Part shown: positions 42,866 to 55,890 of the stretch, piece after piece
Position numbering within the stretch: the stretch's first letter is position 1
How the letters are laid out: every line of letters starts with the position of its first letter
Assembly: GCA_031308135.1 (NCBI GenBank)
Contig: JAHLJT010009419.1
Location: 183,412,856 to 183,476,855, forward strand
Direction: 5' to 3'
Length of the DNA: 64,000 nucleotides
Origin: Acheta domesticus
Taxonomy: Eukaryota > Arthropoda > Insecta > Orthoptera > Gryllidae
The notes under the pieces: generated by a model
The model's database searches: none
What the model was told of the DNA's origin: nothing
What the model saw: only the letters and a program-made list of their open reading frames with translations
Program-made: the position numbers and the translations under genes

Positions 42866-44098
42866 CCACAATGAGAACGAAAATAAATCCAAGGATCAGT
42901 AAGAAATTAAACTTCAATGGGCAATTTGTGGATATCAGACTTTAAATCTTGCGTCAAGATTATTTGCTGAGTTTATGCAGATCCTTGTTGCTCATTTCGC
43001 CCCCTTATCGTGTGTTTATGAAGGATAAAAATTGTGTAACTCTGGCCTCATTCCTTGGCAACTCTTAAGTGCCAAGCCAAAATCTTTCCGAAGCATGCTC
43101 AGTGAAGTATTACAGCTGGAGTTGCTCCAGTGCTCTAATTAAAGTCGTCGTCGGTAAGAATGAATTATGGCATTTGTGTTTTCATTTTCATTGATCATTA
43201 AAATGTTTGTTTTTTAACTTCATTGTCACCTCAAACATCAAAATAATCGTACCTGGTATGTAGACAGTAAAATAGTTTGGTTGATTGTTGTGTAATAAAA
43301 TTTATTAATACTTCGATATGTTAGAACCGGCACCTTACACTAAGGGAAAATAATGATAAGTGTCAATTAATTTCGCTCATCTTAATATTTATTATTATTG
43401 GATTGTTTATTCTTTCAGTTTTTTTAGAATCAGGTGGTTTAAATCTGGTCGGGTGTTCACGAGTCTATCAATTGGCAAGGGATTTCACTAGTATTTGGAT
43501 GGGCAATCATATTTTAATCGTAAACGGTTCACTGTCCAAGTGGTTTCGAATAATTTAGTACACATTTGCTAAGTCCATGTTACATAAACAATCGCTCTTC
43601 ATTATCCATTCATAATTTGGCGTCAAATGAAAGTCCTTCAGTTACGTTTTCTTCGCAATAATGATTCATACAATAGCATTAGAACTTAAGACGAATTGAA
43701 GCAATGATTGTTAATTCCCTTCTAAAGAGAAGACTGGAACGGCCCATTGTTATGTTCGCAATCAAAGAACTTTTTCGTAGTTCTGGAGCTTCGAACATCG
43801 ACAGTTATTCCTCGATTCGTCACTTCAAAGTAACCTTTTCCCGTCCAGTTGAGTGCATGTTTCAACTGATTCCTACCGATTCTGTGACGACGAATGGGTA
43901 TAGTAGTGCAGCAAGTATTAGTATGTCTAGAAAATTTCAAACAATTTTGTTTACGCCAAGTTTAAAGACTCATGTTATGTAGTTCATCAGTTTTCGCAAG
44001 TTATATTTCTGGAAACCTCGCAGCATTACCAACCTTTTTTTTATGCGCCGTGACACGATTTTGGCCAGGCCGAGCGACTTCTAAGCCAAGAAAACCAA
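42866..44098. other. Unassigned AT-rich DNA
   Basis: No supported feature; the 43704-43982 frame (93 codons) has no recognisable domain. Confidence 0.4.
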
Positions 44099-44099
44099 A

Positions 44100-44434
44100 A
44101 TTTCGTGAACCTGCTCCTCTGGCTTCGCGCAGGCCACGCCCCCTGTCCGCGAGTTGCCAACTGTGCAGGCCAGGAAAATCCCATTTGGTGGAGATCGCCG
44201 TGCATAATCGCGATTGCCCTGCTCCGAGACGAGCAGCGGGCGGCGGCGGGCGAGTGGACCTCGGGCTTGCGTGGCGGCGGCGGCGGCGGCGGCGGCGGCA
44301 GAGCGAGGGGCGCGGCGCCCGCGCTGCTCGAGTCTTTGTTCGTCGTTCGGCAACCTCCGCTGCCTGCCAAGGCCGCAACGCACTCTGGCGCGCCGCCGTC
44401 CGCCCGCCCGACCGCCCGACCGCCTGACTGCCTG

Positions 44435-44466
<32 letters not shown>

Positions 44467-44518
44467 CGTCGTCACTGCGGCCGCCGCCGCCGCCGCACGC
44501 TATTCCGAAACGGGTTGA
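44100..44518. promoter_or_regulatory. GC/CpG-rich island 5
   Basis: Two triplet arrays, (GGC)n at about 44274-44299 and (GCC)n at about 44437-44466, sit in a CpG-dense block. Ala-, Arg- or Pro-rich frames on both strands follow from the triplets. No start codon with donor could be singled out. Confidence 0.45.
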
Positions 44519-44591
44519 ATGGCGAGCGCTGGAAATAAAAAAGAAAGTGACGGACATGTCTCTGAAATATTTTAGGCTATTTGTTTCTCCT

Positions 44592-45010
44592 ATTAATTGG
44601 TCGATGTTATGCATCAACCAGCTAAGCGCCATTTTTGAAAAAATGGGATATGGACGCCATCTGTTGCATTGGACCATGTTGTACGTGTACGCAAAATTTT
44701 GGCGTCAAATCTGTAAAAATAGCCTTGTAATGGCTATGGAAAATGTAAACGCCATCAGTGACATCAGGGATTTTGTTTCGCAACAACCGGCTATAAATCT
44801 AGATCTTTAAATGTGGTGTTCTTAATTTCACATTATGCAGGTAAGGGCCAGATATCCCACTCATATTTGTGTAGCTTGGCGCTTCAGTGAGTGAAATAAG
44901 TAAATTACAGTTTTTAGAGCTGAAAATGTAATAAAAACCTTTGAACAGGATTATCTCAAAACTTTTATGATGTCCCATAGCTGGTTGATGCATAACACCG
45001 TCCAATTATA
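44592..45010. repeat. Inverted repeat, 33-bp arms 353 bp apart
   Basis: 44592-44624 and the complement of 44978-45010 agree at about 29 of 33 positions, including a 19-bp exact core GTTATGCATCAACCAGCTA. The interior is AT-rich and non-coding. It could be an old MITE or part of a larger rearranged repeat. Confidence 0.6.
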
Positions 45011-45494
45011 CTAAAGTAGATAACTCTTGTAGGAAAGAAACGTCGATCTTAAAAGAACTCGTCAAATATACTTTTGAGTAATAAGGTCCTTCCAAAAGAT
45101 CCTCAAAAATTATCGTGTGAAATCGAATTCCTGTACCATTTTTGAGTCGCTTGTGAAATAATGCCACGACGATAAATTCAAAAATAAAGGTCTTTCTAAA
45201 CAGAATAAACGTTTTGCTCTCACGGATAGTTTCATTTAGCTACTAAGTATCTTCTTTACGTACATTTTAAAATCACATCCGCACAAATGTTGTTTTTTCT
45301 AATAGTAATTATATTTGGAGTAAATATTTGAGAATTAGAAAATTCAAAAAATTTTCTTGGAAATATGACAGGACTGTTACAGCTACCATCAAAATGTTAC
45401 ATACAAAATTACTCCGTTTATTCACAAGTAAATTTTGGTAATAGTTGTTGATTGTATAAATAAAAAAGAACACATTTTTAAAAGGACCACACCT

Positions 45495-45930
45495 TTTTCA
45501 ATAAAAAATTGCTACAACAGCACGTACTTTCTCGCATTATTTATAACGTGCCATTTTCAAAAATTATGGGGCTTCATCGACATCGGACCTGGCCATTTTA
45601 TAAGCATATTTTGCTCTATCTGAGGAGAATAAAACAGAAATGTGAAGTCTTTTTGAGAAAATTTCATAAATGTCGTTCAGGCTTGATGTAAAGAACCACA
45701 AAAAATCAAAAATATCCACATCAAATTCAAGACACCACGACATGAGGGAAATCGATCAGGGAATGTCAATTTGAGTGAAAGATTCGTAAGATTAGTCGCT
45801 AACGTTGTTGACTGACAGACGGCGAGCCACAGAAAGACGGACATGCGCTACATACAAACAGATTGATGTTTGGCTGTAAACAAAGTTTTCGGTGTTAAGG
45901 ATCACACAAAACAAGCTTTTCTGTTGAAAA
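45495..45930 (-). repeat. Dispersed family C, copy 3 (minus strand)
   Basis: The reverse complement reads GTGATCCTTAACACCGAAAA, CGTCTGTCAGTCAACAACG, TTAGCGACTAATC, TTGACATTCCCTGATCGATT, CATCAAGCCTGAACGACATT and AAAGTACGTGCTGTTGTAGC, the family-C order with more divergence than copies 1 and 2. Confidence 0.6.
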
Positions 45931-47048
45931 TAGTTTTTTACTACAGCTTTACAGTAATCTCATTCTACGAAAGTAGTGTGTAAAAACAAATTAGGCAGAC
46001 AGTGAAGAACATTTATAGTAGCCCTACTGTCTCAGCGATTTGAGTAAAATTAATGTCAGGCGTGTTTTTATTCCTGAAACTGTGAAGGAAATAGGTGGGG
46101 GACATCCACACAGAGTTGAATCCTCTGCTGCTGCAGAAAACGATTTATACCTTAACTTTGCGAAAACTGGGTTTTTAAAATCTCTCAAAATGGTGGTAAT
46201 TTTTATTCAATGTCGTGTTACTGCATTAAAATATTTTTGGTGGAATATTTTAAAAGTTTCACATACGAAGTATATTATATTATCAAAGTGTGTGCTTTGC
46301 TTTGTTTATGGTAATGATAATTAGGAGCTAGTCAGCTTGATAGAAAGTGGTGCATGTTATGGGTATTACTGGGCAGGAGTCACCGAGAACTTCGTGATAC
46401 TCCGAACTAACACGGGAAGCTCGGTTTTGGCCAACATTTGTATACAATACGTAACAGTTGTTTTGATAAAAGTTAGGTTACTTAACCTAGGGAAAAAATC
46501 TTTTCGAAGAGTAATCAGTTTTTAGAAATCACGTTTGGCATTAGATGTGTTCATTAAATGGCCAATTTCCAATTTTTATTGCCTTTTTACTGTTTTTTAA
46601 TAGTATGTTGAAACGAACCTCTTCATTCATGTTCCGAGATGATCCTTCAGTCTTGAGTGCTACCTTTTTTTGTGAATGCAATAATTGAAGGGTTATTGCC
46701 GCCTATGTTTAGAATAAAACTTTGAAATCGTGGGGGAATCGCCAGAGTGTATGTAGTTTTTATTGTCAATAAACTTTTCCCATTTGAGAGACACAATACT
46801 ACATATTTTGAGATATGGCAAATATAAGAACTGATAACTTTGTTGACAAAACTGATTGCCTTTAAAAATATCAAAAAGAAAAAAGTGAATTTCTCAAGGA
46901 GTCTCAGAAATAATTTGGTGCTCCCTATCGAATTTAACAAAATTATTATAATTAAACAAAGTTATTCATTAAAGATAATACGGCATTAAACAATCAAATT
47001 TGGTGCCATTTAAAAATTATAAAAATTAAGTCGAAAATACTCAAGATT
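45931..47048. other. Unassigned AT-rich DNA
   Basis: No supported feature. The 46040-46324 frame (94 codons) has no recognised domain. Confidence 0.4.
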
Positions 47049-47413
47049 CAGGGTGGCCACTTTCTGGAAATCCGGGAAAAATTAAGGAATTGCATTGCTC
47101 TGGAAAGGTCAGGGAAAAATCAGGAAATTTGTAATACAATAGACGTTAAGGAATATTTTGAGATGGTTATAAAAATAGATTTAATTTAATTAGACTTTTT
47201 TACTTAATTTCTGTTTGTTGAGTTTTTTTTGTGTATGTGTACTTCATCACTGCGAAATATGAGAACTAACAAATTAATTTCAGGCTTGTTTTATTGTTTT
47301 CTTTAAACAGTATGAAATACTCGACAAATCTTAAGAGTGAGATTTTTTAAAAATACTCTGTAAATTTCGGAAAAGTCATGGAACTTTGTTTAAAGAAAAG
47401 AGTGGTCACTATG
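47049..47413. mobile_element. Candidate hAT-like MITE, 365 bp
   Basis: CAGGGTGGCCACTTTCT at the left and the complement of AGAAAAGAGTGGTCACTATG at the right resemble each other (about 10 of the first 13 bases). Both lead into GGAAA/ATGGAA blocks. No matching target duplication was seen, so this is a decayed copy or chance. Confidence 0.4.
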
Positions 47414-47559
47414 ATGATTGCACATTTCACAAAACATACGAAACTATTTTTTAAAAAAAATATTTAATTTAAAGAGAGCAGGATGGCAATTTGTTTGAAA
47501 ATCACCCGTGTTATTTTATTATCTTTATCTTAATTCTATGTTAGCATTCGAAATATTCA

Positions 47560-47660
47560 ACCAATAACACGATTATAATAATTAACATTCGTATTAACAA
47601 TTATAACAATTAACACTCGTATTATAACAATTATTATAATTAACAATTATTCAAATAATG
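47560..47660. repeat. AT-rich ATTATAACAATTAAC-type tandem repeat
   Basis: Degenerate repeats of TTAACA, TATAAC and CTCGTATT motifs over about 100 bp. Confidence 0.6.
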
Positions 47661-49721
47661 TCGACATGTAAGGGAAACATGAAAAAATAAAGAACTGGGG
47701 ATGAAATGGGGAATTTTTAAATGGGGAAATAAAGAACGGGGAATTTTTACATACCTGTTAGTTTTTATGTTTATTTTTCCTTTAATTTTTTCCGTAAGCT
47801 GAAATGCTGACTTGGAAATAGCGGAAACTGACCATCCAGTTTCTTTTGCGCGCATTTGTGATTTCGAACCACAGTGTTCCGCCGCCAGTGCCCGGTGCGC
47901 TGTGCTGGCTGGCTCTGCCCGGCCCCTGGCCTGTGGCCCCCCGTCGAGGAGGGCGAACGAGTGAACGAAGGCACTAACGGACGAACAAACGAGGAAACGA
48001 ACGGCACGATGGATGAACATTCTTTCGGACAAAGAGGCAAATGAATGAACGCTGACCGGCCGCCCGGATGTGACACCGTCGGTGGGTGGTCCGAAACATG
48101 TTTGTTGTTCCCGATTGGGACCTAGGCCGAAGATAATAGGGATTTTATGAGGGAGAAAACGCCTAGCGAGTCTTCCATTTTTCGGGTTGTGAATGCTGGA
48201 AGACGTCCATGGATGGAGGGGAGTAAAGTTCGCGGTCTCGGGTAGATGTTCGAAAGCTTTTAAAGGGCCTCCTTAAGAACGGGATTCTTTTATATTTAAT
48301 AGCTGGATACATCAATTCTTTTTGCACAATGGTGTAATTCTCATCCTCTGTCATAAAGAGGGAAGTCTTGAAATGTGTGTTTTGAAACTTCAATTCCAAA
48401 TGATTTTTGGTGAGCTAATAAAGCTTGGCCTTTTGTTTTGGCAGTAAACCAATAGCTCTATGAGCTGATATCACCATTAACTGGCATATTACTTGCGCAT
48501 TCGAACCTTACTGGAGGGATAGGATTTAAATCGGCGAAGTGTGCCACGGCAAAATAGCATTTTCATTCACACCGCCGATCACTATTTCAATGAGCATGAA
48601 CTCGACTGTTCGAGCTTATGCTTAATGAGTTCTTTGGATTGATTATTTGTGAAGACTATTCCACTTGTGAAATTAAAATCAAAAGTGTTTAACTATACAT
48701 ACAAAAAGCCCCAATCAGCACGGTGTATCTCAAAAAGTTGATCGCTTTTTCTATCCGATTTGTCTTACCGCTTCTCCCTATCGGTCAATCATAAACTGTC
48801 TCTCATCCATCTTAGGAAGCGGTATACCTCGATCGCCATGTTGATGTCCAATAAACCACGTATGTACTGTAACATAATTTCTTTGGTTTTAACATAGTTT
48901 TCAATTTTCAATATTTGGCGCATTTTGGACCTCTATTGGATGTAATTTCATTCGTGGAATTATTATATTAAATACTACTCGTGCTTTGGAAATTCTCTGA
49001 TAAATCCCCTCACTTCGCGAGTCGGGGACTTATCGACAAAATCCAAAGCACTTGTGGTAATACCTATGAGTATTTCATATGTGCGGGCACGCCAACTACT
49101 GTTATCATTAGACCGGCAAGTGTACGACTAGTACATATAGTAGTAATACATATGTGCTGTAATACACGTAGTATTACTTATACTGTTATTCATGTAGTGT
49201 TAAACACGCCGCTCTAAACGCGATCTGGCGCCACCCTAAACGTCCATCGCACCGGGTTTAAGTTTCTTTGAGGGATATTTACAGTTCGTTCATCGATTGT
49301 ACTCTATCTCGTAGATTGCTATAGAAATTGAAAATTCTCTCACTTCAATGCATTTAACTTCGGTTTCTCTTATTTAAAGACATATTGTAAGTTAAGCTGT
49401 TCACCAAAAATCTAGCATATTGCTAATTTTCAATGAGCGCAGAAATTGAAAGAAACTTGCGCACCATGTGAGATGTGCACATAGTTTCATTTCAAGGACC
49501 TCGTAAAAATATTTTAAAAAATCCATATTATTTATTTCGAATATCTGCCTAAATTGGCGGAAAGATGTAATATTAGGCCTTGTGCGAGGTTCAAAATGCA
49601 AATATTTGAGTTATTACGGATATTCTCATACTCGGCGTACCGAGTGAATTCTCATTGTACTTGCGACTCAGCTGACGTCGTGCGACAGCAAGGCTCCAAG
49701 GAAGAGGGCGTCCGTCATCAA
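47661..49721. other. Unassigned DNA with a short GC-rich patch
   Basis: The patch at about 47875-48075 is GC-rich with degenerate ACGA repeats (GAACGA, AAACGA). Open frames on the minus strand there are low in complexity. Nothing else is supported. Confidence 0.4.
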
Positions 49722-50083
49722 ATGTTAGTTAGTTAAGTTAATGCCTTATTTTACGTGGCGAGACTCGGGCCATCAGGCCCGCTCTTCCGTCCGACCACGC
49801 AAATTTCTTTACTCTCCTTTCACCATCTAGCAGAGAAAAAGGTATTATCTCGGGCGACGAAACAGGCGATTTTGAATTTTGCTCAGAGGCGTCATTTAGG
49901 CTTGAGGATCTTTTACATGCAGTAAATCTACTAACATGGGACAGCCGGCTTTACTTCCCCTCCGAAGGAAGGCGTACGAAGGATTTTTTCGCTCTTAAAA
50001 AATCCACGGCTTCGATCGGGTTTGAATCTTGGGTACAACAGTCCGATACGCTGACCGTTATACCATCCGAATCCGAAATGTTC
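49722..50083 (-). mobile_element. SINE family A, copy 3 (fullest copy, minus strand)
   Basis: The reverse complement begins with a tRNA-like head: A-box region TGGTATAACGGTCAGCGT and B-box-like GATTCAAACCCGATCG about 30 nt on. The shared body follows and it ends GGCATTAACTTAACTAACTA. This copy defines the family as a Pol III, tRNA-derived SINE of about 350 bp with a short-repeat tail. No target duplication was verified. Confidence 0.85.
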
Positions 50084-51468
50084 TATTTGCTGTTCACATT
50101 GCGTTATGAATACACCCCTAAAGTGTTATTCTCTTAATATATAGTGCAATTATATTGTAATGTTATTGCACTACTCGTGAAGCCTGATTTTGTTAAAATA
50201 TTTAATTTATATTTAATTTTGTTGCAGTGTTAGAGAATGTTTAATTTGTTCTTGAGCAATGGGCCTGCTACTTTTTGGAAAACAGTTATGTGAGTTCTTG
50301 TTAAGCAGCCTCTCAGTTGCTATAGGTCACCAGCCTCTTGACTAATCACTTCAGTTTCCTTTCTTGCTTGCAACAGCTGATGATCAGAAGTATGACTATT
50401 CTACTGAAAACATTCGAAAGTTAACCTCTGCTCGTCTCTTTTGTATCAAGGCCAGTCATTGCTATTAGACTTTTGATGCGATTTGTTCAATGTGAATCTG
50501 CTTTTCCGAGAAATAGACTTGGATGATGGTGTGTGTAACCCGAAACGGGTTGACTAATGTTGGCATTCCCCCGGAAATCCTTCAAGACCTAACATCCGCA
50601 GTTATGATTAATAGTGATGCATGAGATACTTTGGTGGAAATAATTATTTTTGGTAATGTTTTTCTAAATGTTTAGTATATGGTGTCGGTAATTCATTTAT
50701 GTCCTAGGACATTGATATTCACGTTGTATACTCGCGGATTCAAATGGGATTTCCGGTTCTCGGTTTACGATGTTATTCCGGCATCGTAAGAGTAAGACAG
50801 AGGATCTAGGATTCAATGGTGGAGAAATTCGGTTGTGAAAAGCATAGAACTGCTGGAAATGTGATGTGCTGACCACACATCTTGTAAAACCTACCGTGCA
50901 TTCTCATGGTCCCCATGGGACGAAAAGTACACTAATGTGTAAACACATTGAGTTACAATATTGGCCTATAAAAAGAATTTTTTGCACTTTTTTGTCCATT
51001 TTTTTCTCGTCACATTCATCATGGCTTCGTCCACTTCTATTACTGGTATTACTACTTGATTTCAAAATCATATTTTAAAATATCACTTTACATTTCATAA
51101 TAATATCCGGGCATTTTTGATAGTTGCATATTCAGTCGGTGATAGAAAATGTTTAGGTTTGTAGAACTTGAGTTTGGAGCTACTATACGCTGACGAGTGT
51201 AGAATTACATAGTGTAGAATAAAAAGTGATTTGTGAAAATATGCTCCAACGCTTTACGTGTGCTTCGAGGTCCATTTTATGGTTGGAAGGTATTCCTATC
51301 CCCAGTCATCGATTCCCACTTCTGTGGTCGCTCTTCGTGCCGGAATGAAACAAAAACCCTTGCAAGCTTAGGAATTTCAAAACAAGGAATTGGATTACAT
51401 ACCAGACTACACCTCGGGCACATTCCGTGCCACAATTTTGAATCATACTCTCACTTTCCGCGGCACGC
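50084..51468. other. Unassigned AT-rich DNA
   Basis: No supported gene or element. Confidence 0.4.
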
Positions 51469-51469
51469 A

Positions 51470-52065
51470 GTTTCTGCGTCGTGTCATCGGCGGGCGATTT
51501 TGTTCACCCCTGACGGTGGCGGCCGGGGCGACATGTGCATTTAGGGCGAAGAGGATTTACTTTCTTTCCTCTCCAGGGTCTGGTCCTGCCACTTCCAGGG
51601 AGCACGTCCGGGAACGGTTGGGGCCCCTGCCCGGAGGAAGCTCCCCGCCTCTGTTGGGGTCGCCGGGGGTCGGGGAGGGGGGACTCCCACCGCGCAGCCG
51701 CCCTGCCTTTTTGCCGCCGCCGCCGAGCTGCCTTGCTTTGCCCACCCAGCGCCGCCCTTGCCGCCATCCGCCGCCCCGCCCCGCCCCGTCCCGCCCGCCT
51801 CGCTCTCCACCGTCCCGCGCCCGACCGACCGCCAGTCGAGATCTGTTGTTCGGCGGGTGCCTGAGCGCACAGTGCGTTCTGGGAAGGAGAAGAAGGAGGT
51901 GGAGGAGGAGGCGGCGGCGGAGAGGAGGCAGTTGCGGTGGCTGCGGTGAGCGTTTCGTACTGGGAAAACCGTGTGCGAGGGAGAAATGCGGACCTCGGCG
52001 CTCGCTGCGTCACGAAATGCTGGGCGCACGTGAGCTGCGTTTTGCGCGAAACTGGCGAGGACAAG
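51470..52065 (+). promoter_or_regulatory. GC/CpG-rich island 6 with possible splice donors
   Basis: A CpG-rich block followed by a purine-rich GGAGGAGGCGGCGG stretch (51895-51930). Two donor-like sites occur on the plus strand, CGGTGAGCG near 51946 and AAGTGAGTAG near 52058, as expected if this is an untranslated first exon transcribed rightward. No acceptor or coding exon could be linked to it. Confidence 0.45.
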
Positions 52066-55000
52066 TGAGTAGCTGTTGTTTGAAATCGGAGAGATGCAGT
52101 GGTAGATTTGCGCGCAAAATGTGTGCCCTTTGTTGTGTTCTTGGGATTAACTGTTCATTCTCATTATGTACGTTCAATTTACTCTAGTTTATTTCTTATA
52201 GTGAGTTTTCCCCATGTTTTCTTGAAGAGTGGTAAACACAAGTCTTCATAACTCAGTGGTATTTTCCTGAACTCCCTCCAGGACAGACCCGTCAGGTTTA
52301 CGTAATTACTTCCGTATAGTGTGTGAGTGATGTTAGCCTCTTATTGAATATCGAAAATTAGAAAAGTCGCGCTGTTTTGCTGTGTTGCATTTAGGTAAAG
52401 TAGCGGAAAGGAATTAAATTTTAGGAACTGCGGGTGCTTCTCTATGACTTATACGGGGTAGCTCAGAGGTCATTTGAGTTAATCATTATAAATTATATTT
52501 TAAATACTCTTGGATCTGACATACAAATCAATTCTGAACGTATCTAGATTGTTTTTATGTAGTTTATTTTCAGTGGGGATTCAAGAGGTATGTGCAGTCA
52601 CTTTCGAGTGGAAGGTTAGGGAATGTTCGGGAGAGCTGGTCGGAAAGCGAGCTGCTAATATGTGGTGTTTGCTTGTTCTATTCGAGCAAGAACGGTACAC
52701 GTCGTCTGCCTGGAGAAGACGCCAGTGACTCCTTGCTTGATGTCCATTGGGATACGCTGGAGCAAAGAATTCTGCTCAAATGTCTCGCCTGCGTGCCTCG
52801 AGGCGCCTATTTATTTGTGTAGACTATTTCAACGCGAACAGCGTCAAACGAGAACATGAAACGTGAAGTAACATTCAAACCATTACAAAGATTTGAAGGG
52901 AGGGGAGATGTGTGTTAGACGTTTTTTAATTTTCAGCGTGCCGATTGGAATGACAGTATCATTAACTCATCAGAATATATCTTCGGCATGCGAGCAGCAA
53001 TATTAGATTTTAATCACAGTATTTGAACTGGTTGCGAATTATTAGATTTACAGTGTAGAACAACACGTGTGCAACGTGTTTTTTGTAAAAACGGTGAAGT
53101 CTCCAGGTGGTGATACACCTAATTTTAAACGAAACGTTTTCCGACATTGTAAGTGGATATAATTTAAGCGAAGACGTAAGAGCATTTGCGTCATGGAAAT
53201 GTCTTCATAGTGAAAGACCCATGAGGAAGTTAGAATTTTTCCATTAAGCCAATACACATGGTTGACTTAATCTAATTAGCTGTAATCTTTCAGAAGACAT
53301 TTACAATTGGATGCGGAAAGTAATCGGTTACTTTTCGTTAACCGTTGTAAGCACTAAAACCGGAATTTGTTTTTTGCTTGTAGTGGAACGTAAAACAAAG
53401 CCAAAAAATATCCGGTTGGATGGTTTTTTACGACTGCGGCAGCCCAACCACGGGCGCCGTGGGTCTGAGAGAGGATCCTCCGACAGTTGCCATTTCGTGT
53501 CCCGCGGTTGCTCGTCTGTCTGGGGCCGATACCTGCTAGGAGGGCCCGGCCGCGGCCCCTCCCTGCCCTAGCCTCGTAAAAAGGTGAACAAGAAGCGAGA
53601 AGGATTCGTTCCGAGCGTCTCGGCGGCCTTTCTTTATTTGGGATGTCTCGTGAGGACCATGGAAACCGCGGGTTCGACTCCCAGGGAGCTGTCCGTGTTT
53701 TATTTACGATGCTGATGGATTGGGGAAAAAAACTTGATGAAAGGTTGCGAAAATGGATTACTGTGAACCCTGTAAATACACCCGTGTACTTTTTCACCCG
53801 AATTTCGCTGTTTTTTCACCATCCATCTTTGCTGCTTAAAGCGATGGCACTCATCTTACCGCAATTCTTCGTTGTGATCATAACTTGATAGAAATGCATT
53901 TAAAGTTCATCAAAAAAAAATAATTCTGGTTTATCATTCACAGGTAGGGAAATGAGAAATAATTCGCGTGACCGAAATTTAGTTTTACCACTTTTTTTCT
54001 TGTACATTTAATCCAAATGATCTAGCAGTCTTAATAATTGGGAGCCATCGAAAACCGAATAGTTACGAAATTTACCAACTTGACAAGTAGAGGCCTTTTA
54101 TACGTCATTTTCTTATCCTTTCTGCAGAGGACGTACGTTCTTTTCCATTAGCAGGCTATAAATGTTCGGCCTCTTAGAAGTTGTGGTCAGTGTGTAATGC
54201 AGGTATGTGGACAATAGCAGGTTGGAAATGCCTCCGCCCATACTCGGCGGACAGGGAAAGCTGCTCGCAGCTCGGTGCGTCCCAACGGGCCTCTAAAGAG
54301 CGGACGGGTCGTCACCGCCGCAGGTATATTGCCTTTTGCCTGAATCGTGGTTGGCGCTTTGTCTTGTGGGATCCTTTGACGGTGCTCACCACAACGCTTC
54401 TTCCCCAACGATTCCCTTTCTTTAATGCCTTTTCTCCTTTCGTTGTCTCCATAGTTTTCTCCCTCTTCCTTTCCCTTGCCATCAACCGTGTAAAGCTATG
54501 CACTTAAAAGGTACTATTTTTCCGAACGTGAAACCATGGTATTAAATCTGTGTTATATTTATCTAGTGCGGAATTTCACAAATACTTTCTCGTACCTTCA
54601 TCTACTTCCTGTAGTTTAGTCATGTGTTCTAAATATGTGTGTTATTCCATGTTTTGTGCGTCTCTATGCGTTTCTGATTTCCAAGACTCATATTTGTGAG
54701 TGCAGTTCGAATTTTATGACGTGTTTTAAGAATAAATATCGTCGGTGTCAGAGGTTCCTGAAGTTCGTCTTCTCCTTTGTATCCCCATGGCCCTCATCTA
54801 AAAAAAGCTGTCCAGTTTAAATAACTTTTGAAACTGTCAATTGTTCATTGTACATCGTTTTTAGCAGAATTAATGTTTAGAGGCAGCACTGTATGAATAA
54901 TTATCTTTTAGATTTTCGTTTGTAATAACGAGTAGACGTATGTGATGGTGATCTTTAGTCTGTTACAGAATTTAAAGCTTATTCGTGTATAGTTCAGAGT

Positions 55001-55338
55001 GATAAATATAAAAATTTTCTAGCAATATTAAGCAGTGATAGTATGTTTTCTTTCATTTTTCATGATCAACAAATTGCAGCTGATTTTCTCCAAAGTTTAG
55101 AACTCGAAAATTAAGGTGGCTACTTTACTTGACTTTTTTTTTTTTTTTCTCACGCAGGTATATATTATTCTAAATGTTACACTTTTAATCTTATAATCCG
55201 GACCTTGGGGGGGGGGGACAAATTGTGATGAGATTTTTATTAAGCGTGCAAGAAAACAAAATGTGATTACAATCCTAAATTCTTTAAAATCTTTCGAAAC
55301 GATCGTGCCACGATTTCCGAAGAAGAAAATTCTTTCGT
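52066..55338. other. Unassigned DNA
   Basis: About 3.3 kb with no supported gene. There is a GC-rich patch at 53430-53700, a T-run at 55134-55149 and a G9 run at 55208. Confidence 0.4.
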
Positions 55339-55339
55339 C

Positions 55340-55890
55340 GGAGGCGTCGGGTTTTGGGCCGGCTGTCTTTCAGAACGCCGCCGGGATGTAGGCCGCGACC
55401 TAAATCTGCGGCTGGCTTGCCTCACCCCTGGCGGTTGACAGCCCCGCTGCAGACGCCGAGGCGCGCCGCCCCCGCGCCTTGGGGGCCTTGGGGGTGCGGG
55501 GGTGGAGAGCGCCGGCGCGGTGCGCTCGCGGGAGGGGGGGACGCGGTACCCCCGGCCGAGGCGCGATCCCCCCTGCGCCGACGCGCCTGCCGCCGCTCCG
55601 GCCTCGAGCGCTCTCGCCTGCCCGCCCGCCCGCCGCGGCGTTGCCACGTCGCCCCCGCGGCGCCGCGCCCCGCCGCGCCGCGCCGCGCCGTGCCGGGTTC
55701 CGGCCGCTGGAACATCGCGTGGAGCGGCGCAGCGTGCAGGAAAGGCAGGCAGGCAGGCAGGCAGGCAGGCGGGCTGCCGGGCGGGGGGCTGACGCATCTG
55801 TCACATACGAGTCGGTCGCGGACCGGTGCGTGCGAGCGGGCGGTTTCGGCACGTCGACTGCCCGCCGATCGATTGGCGAAGGAGCAGTGG
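55340..55890. promoter_or_regulatory. GC/CpG-rich island 7
   Basis: A CpG-dense block containing GCCCGCCCGCCCG (55620), CCGCGCCGCGCCG (about 55676-55690) and (GGCA)n at 55744-55771. Frames are open in five registers on both strands, so none can be preferred. Possible promoter or first exon. Confidence 0.45.
55744..55771. repeat. (GGCA)n microsatellite
   Basis: About seven tandem GGCA units within GC island 7. Confidence 0.85.

Noticed and set aside
53612..53700. Possible tRNA gene around GCGGGTTCGACTCCCAGG
   Set aside because: The B-box-like motif is good but no A box, cloverleaf or acceptor pairing could be found.
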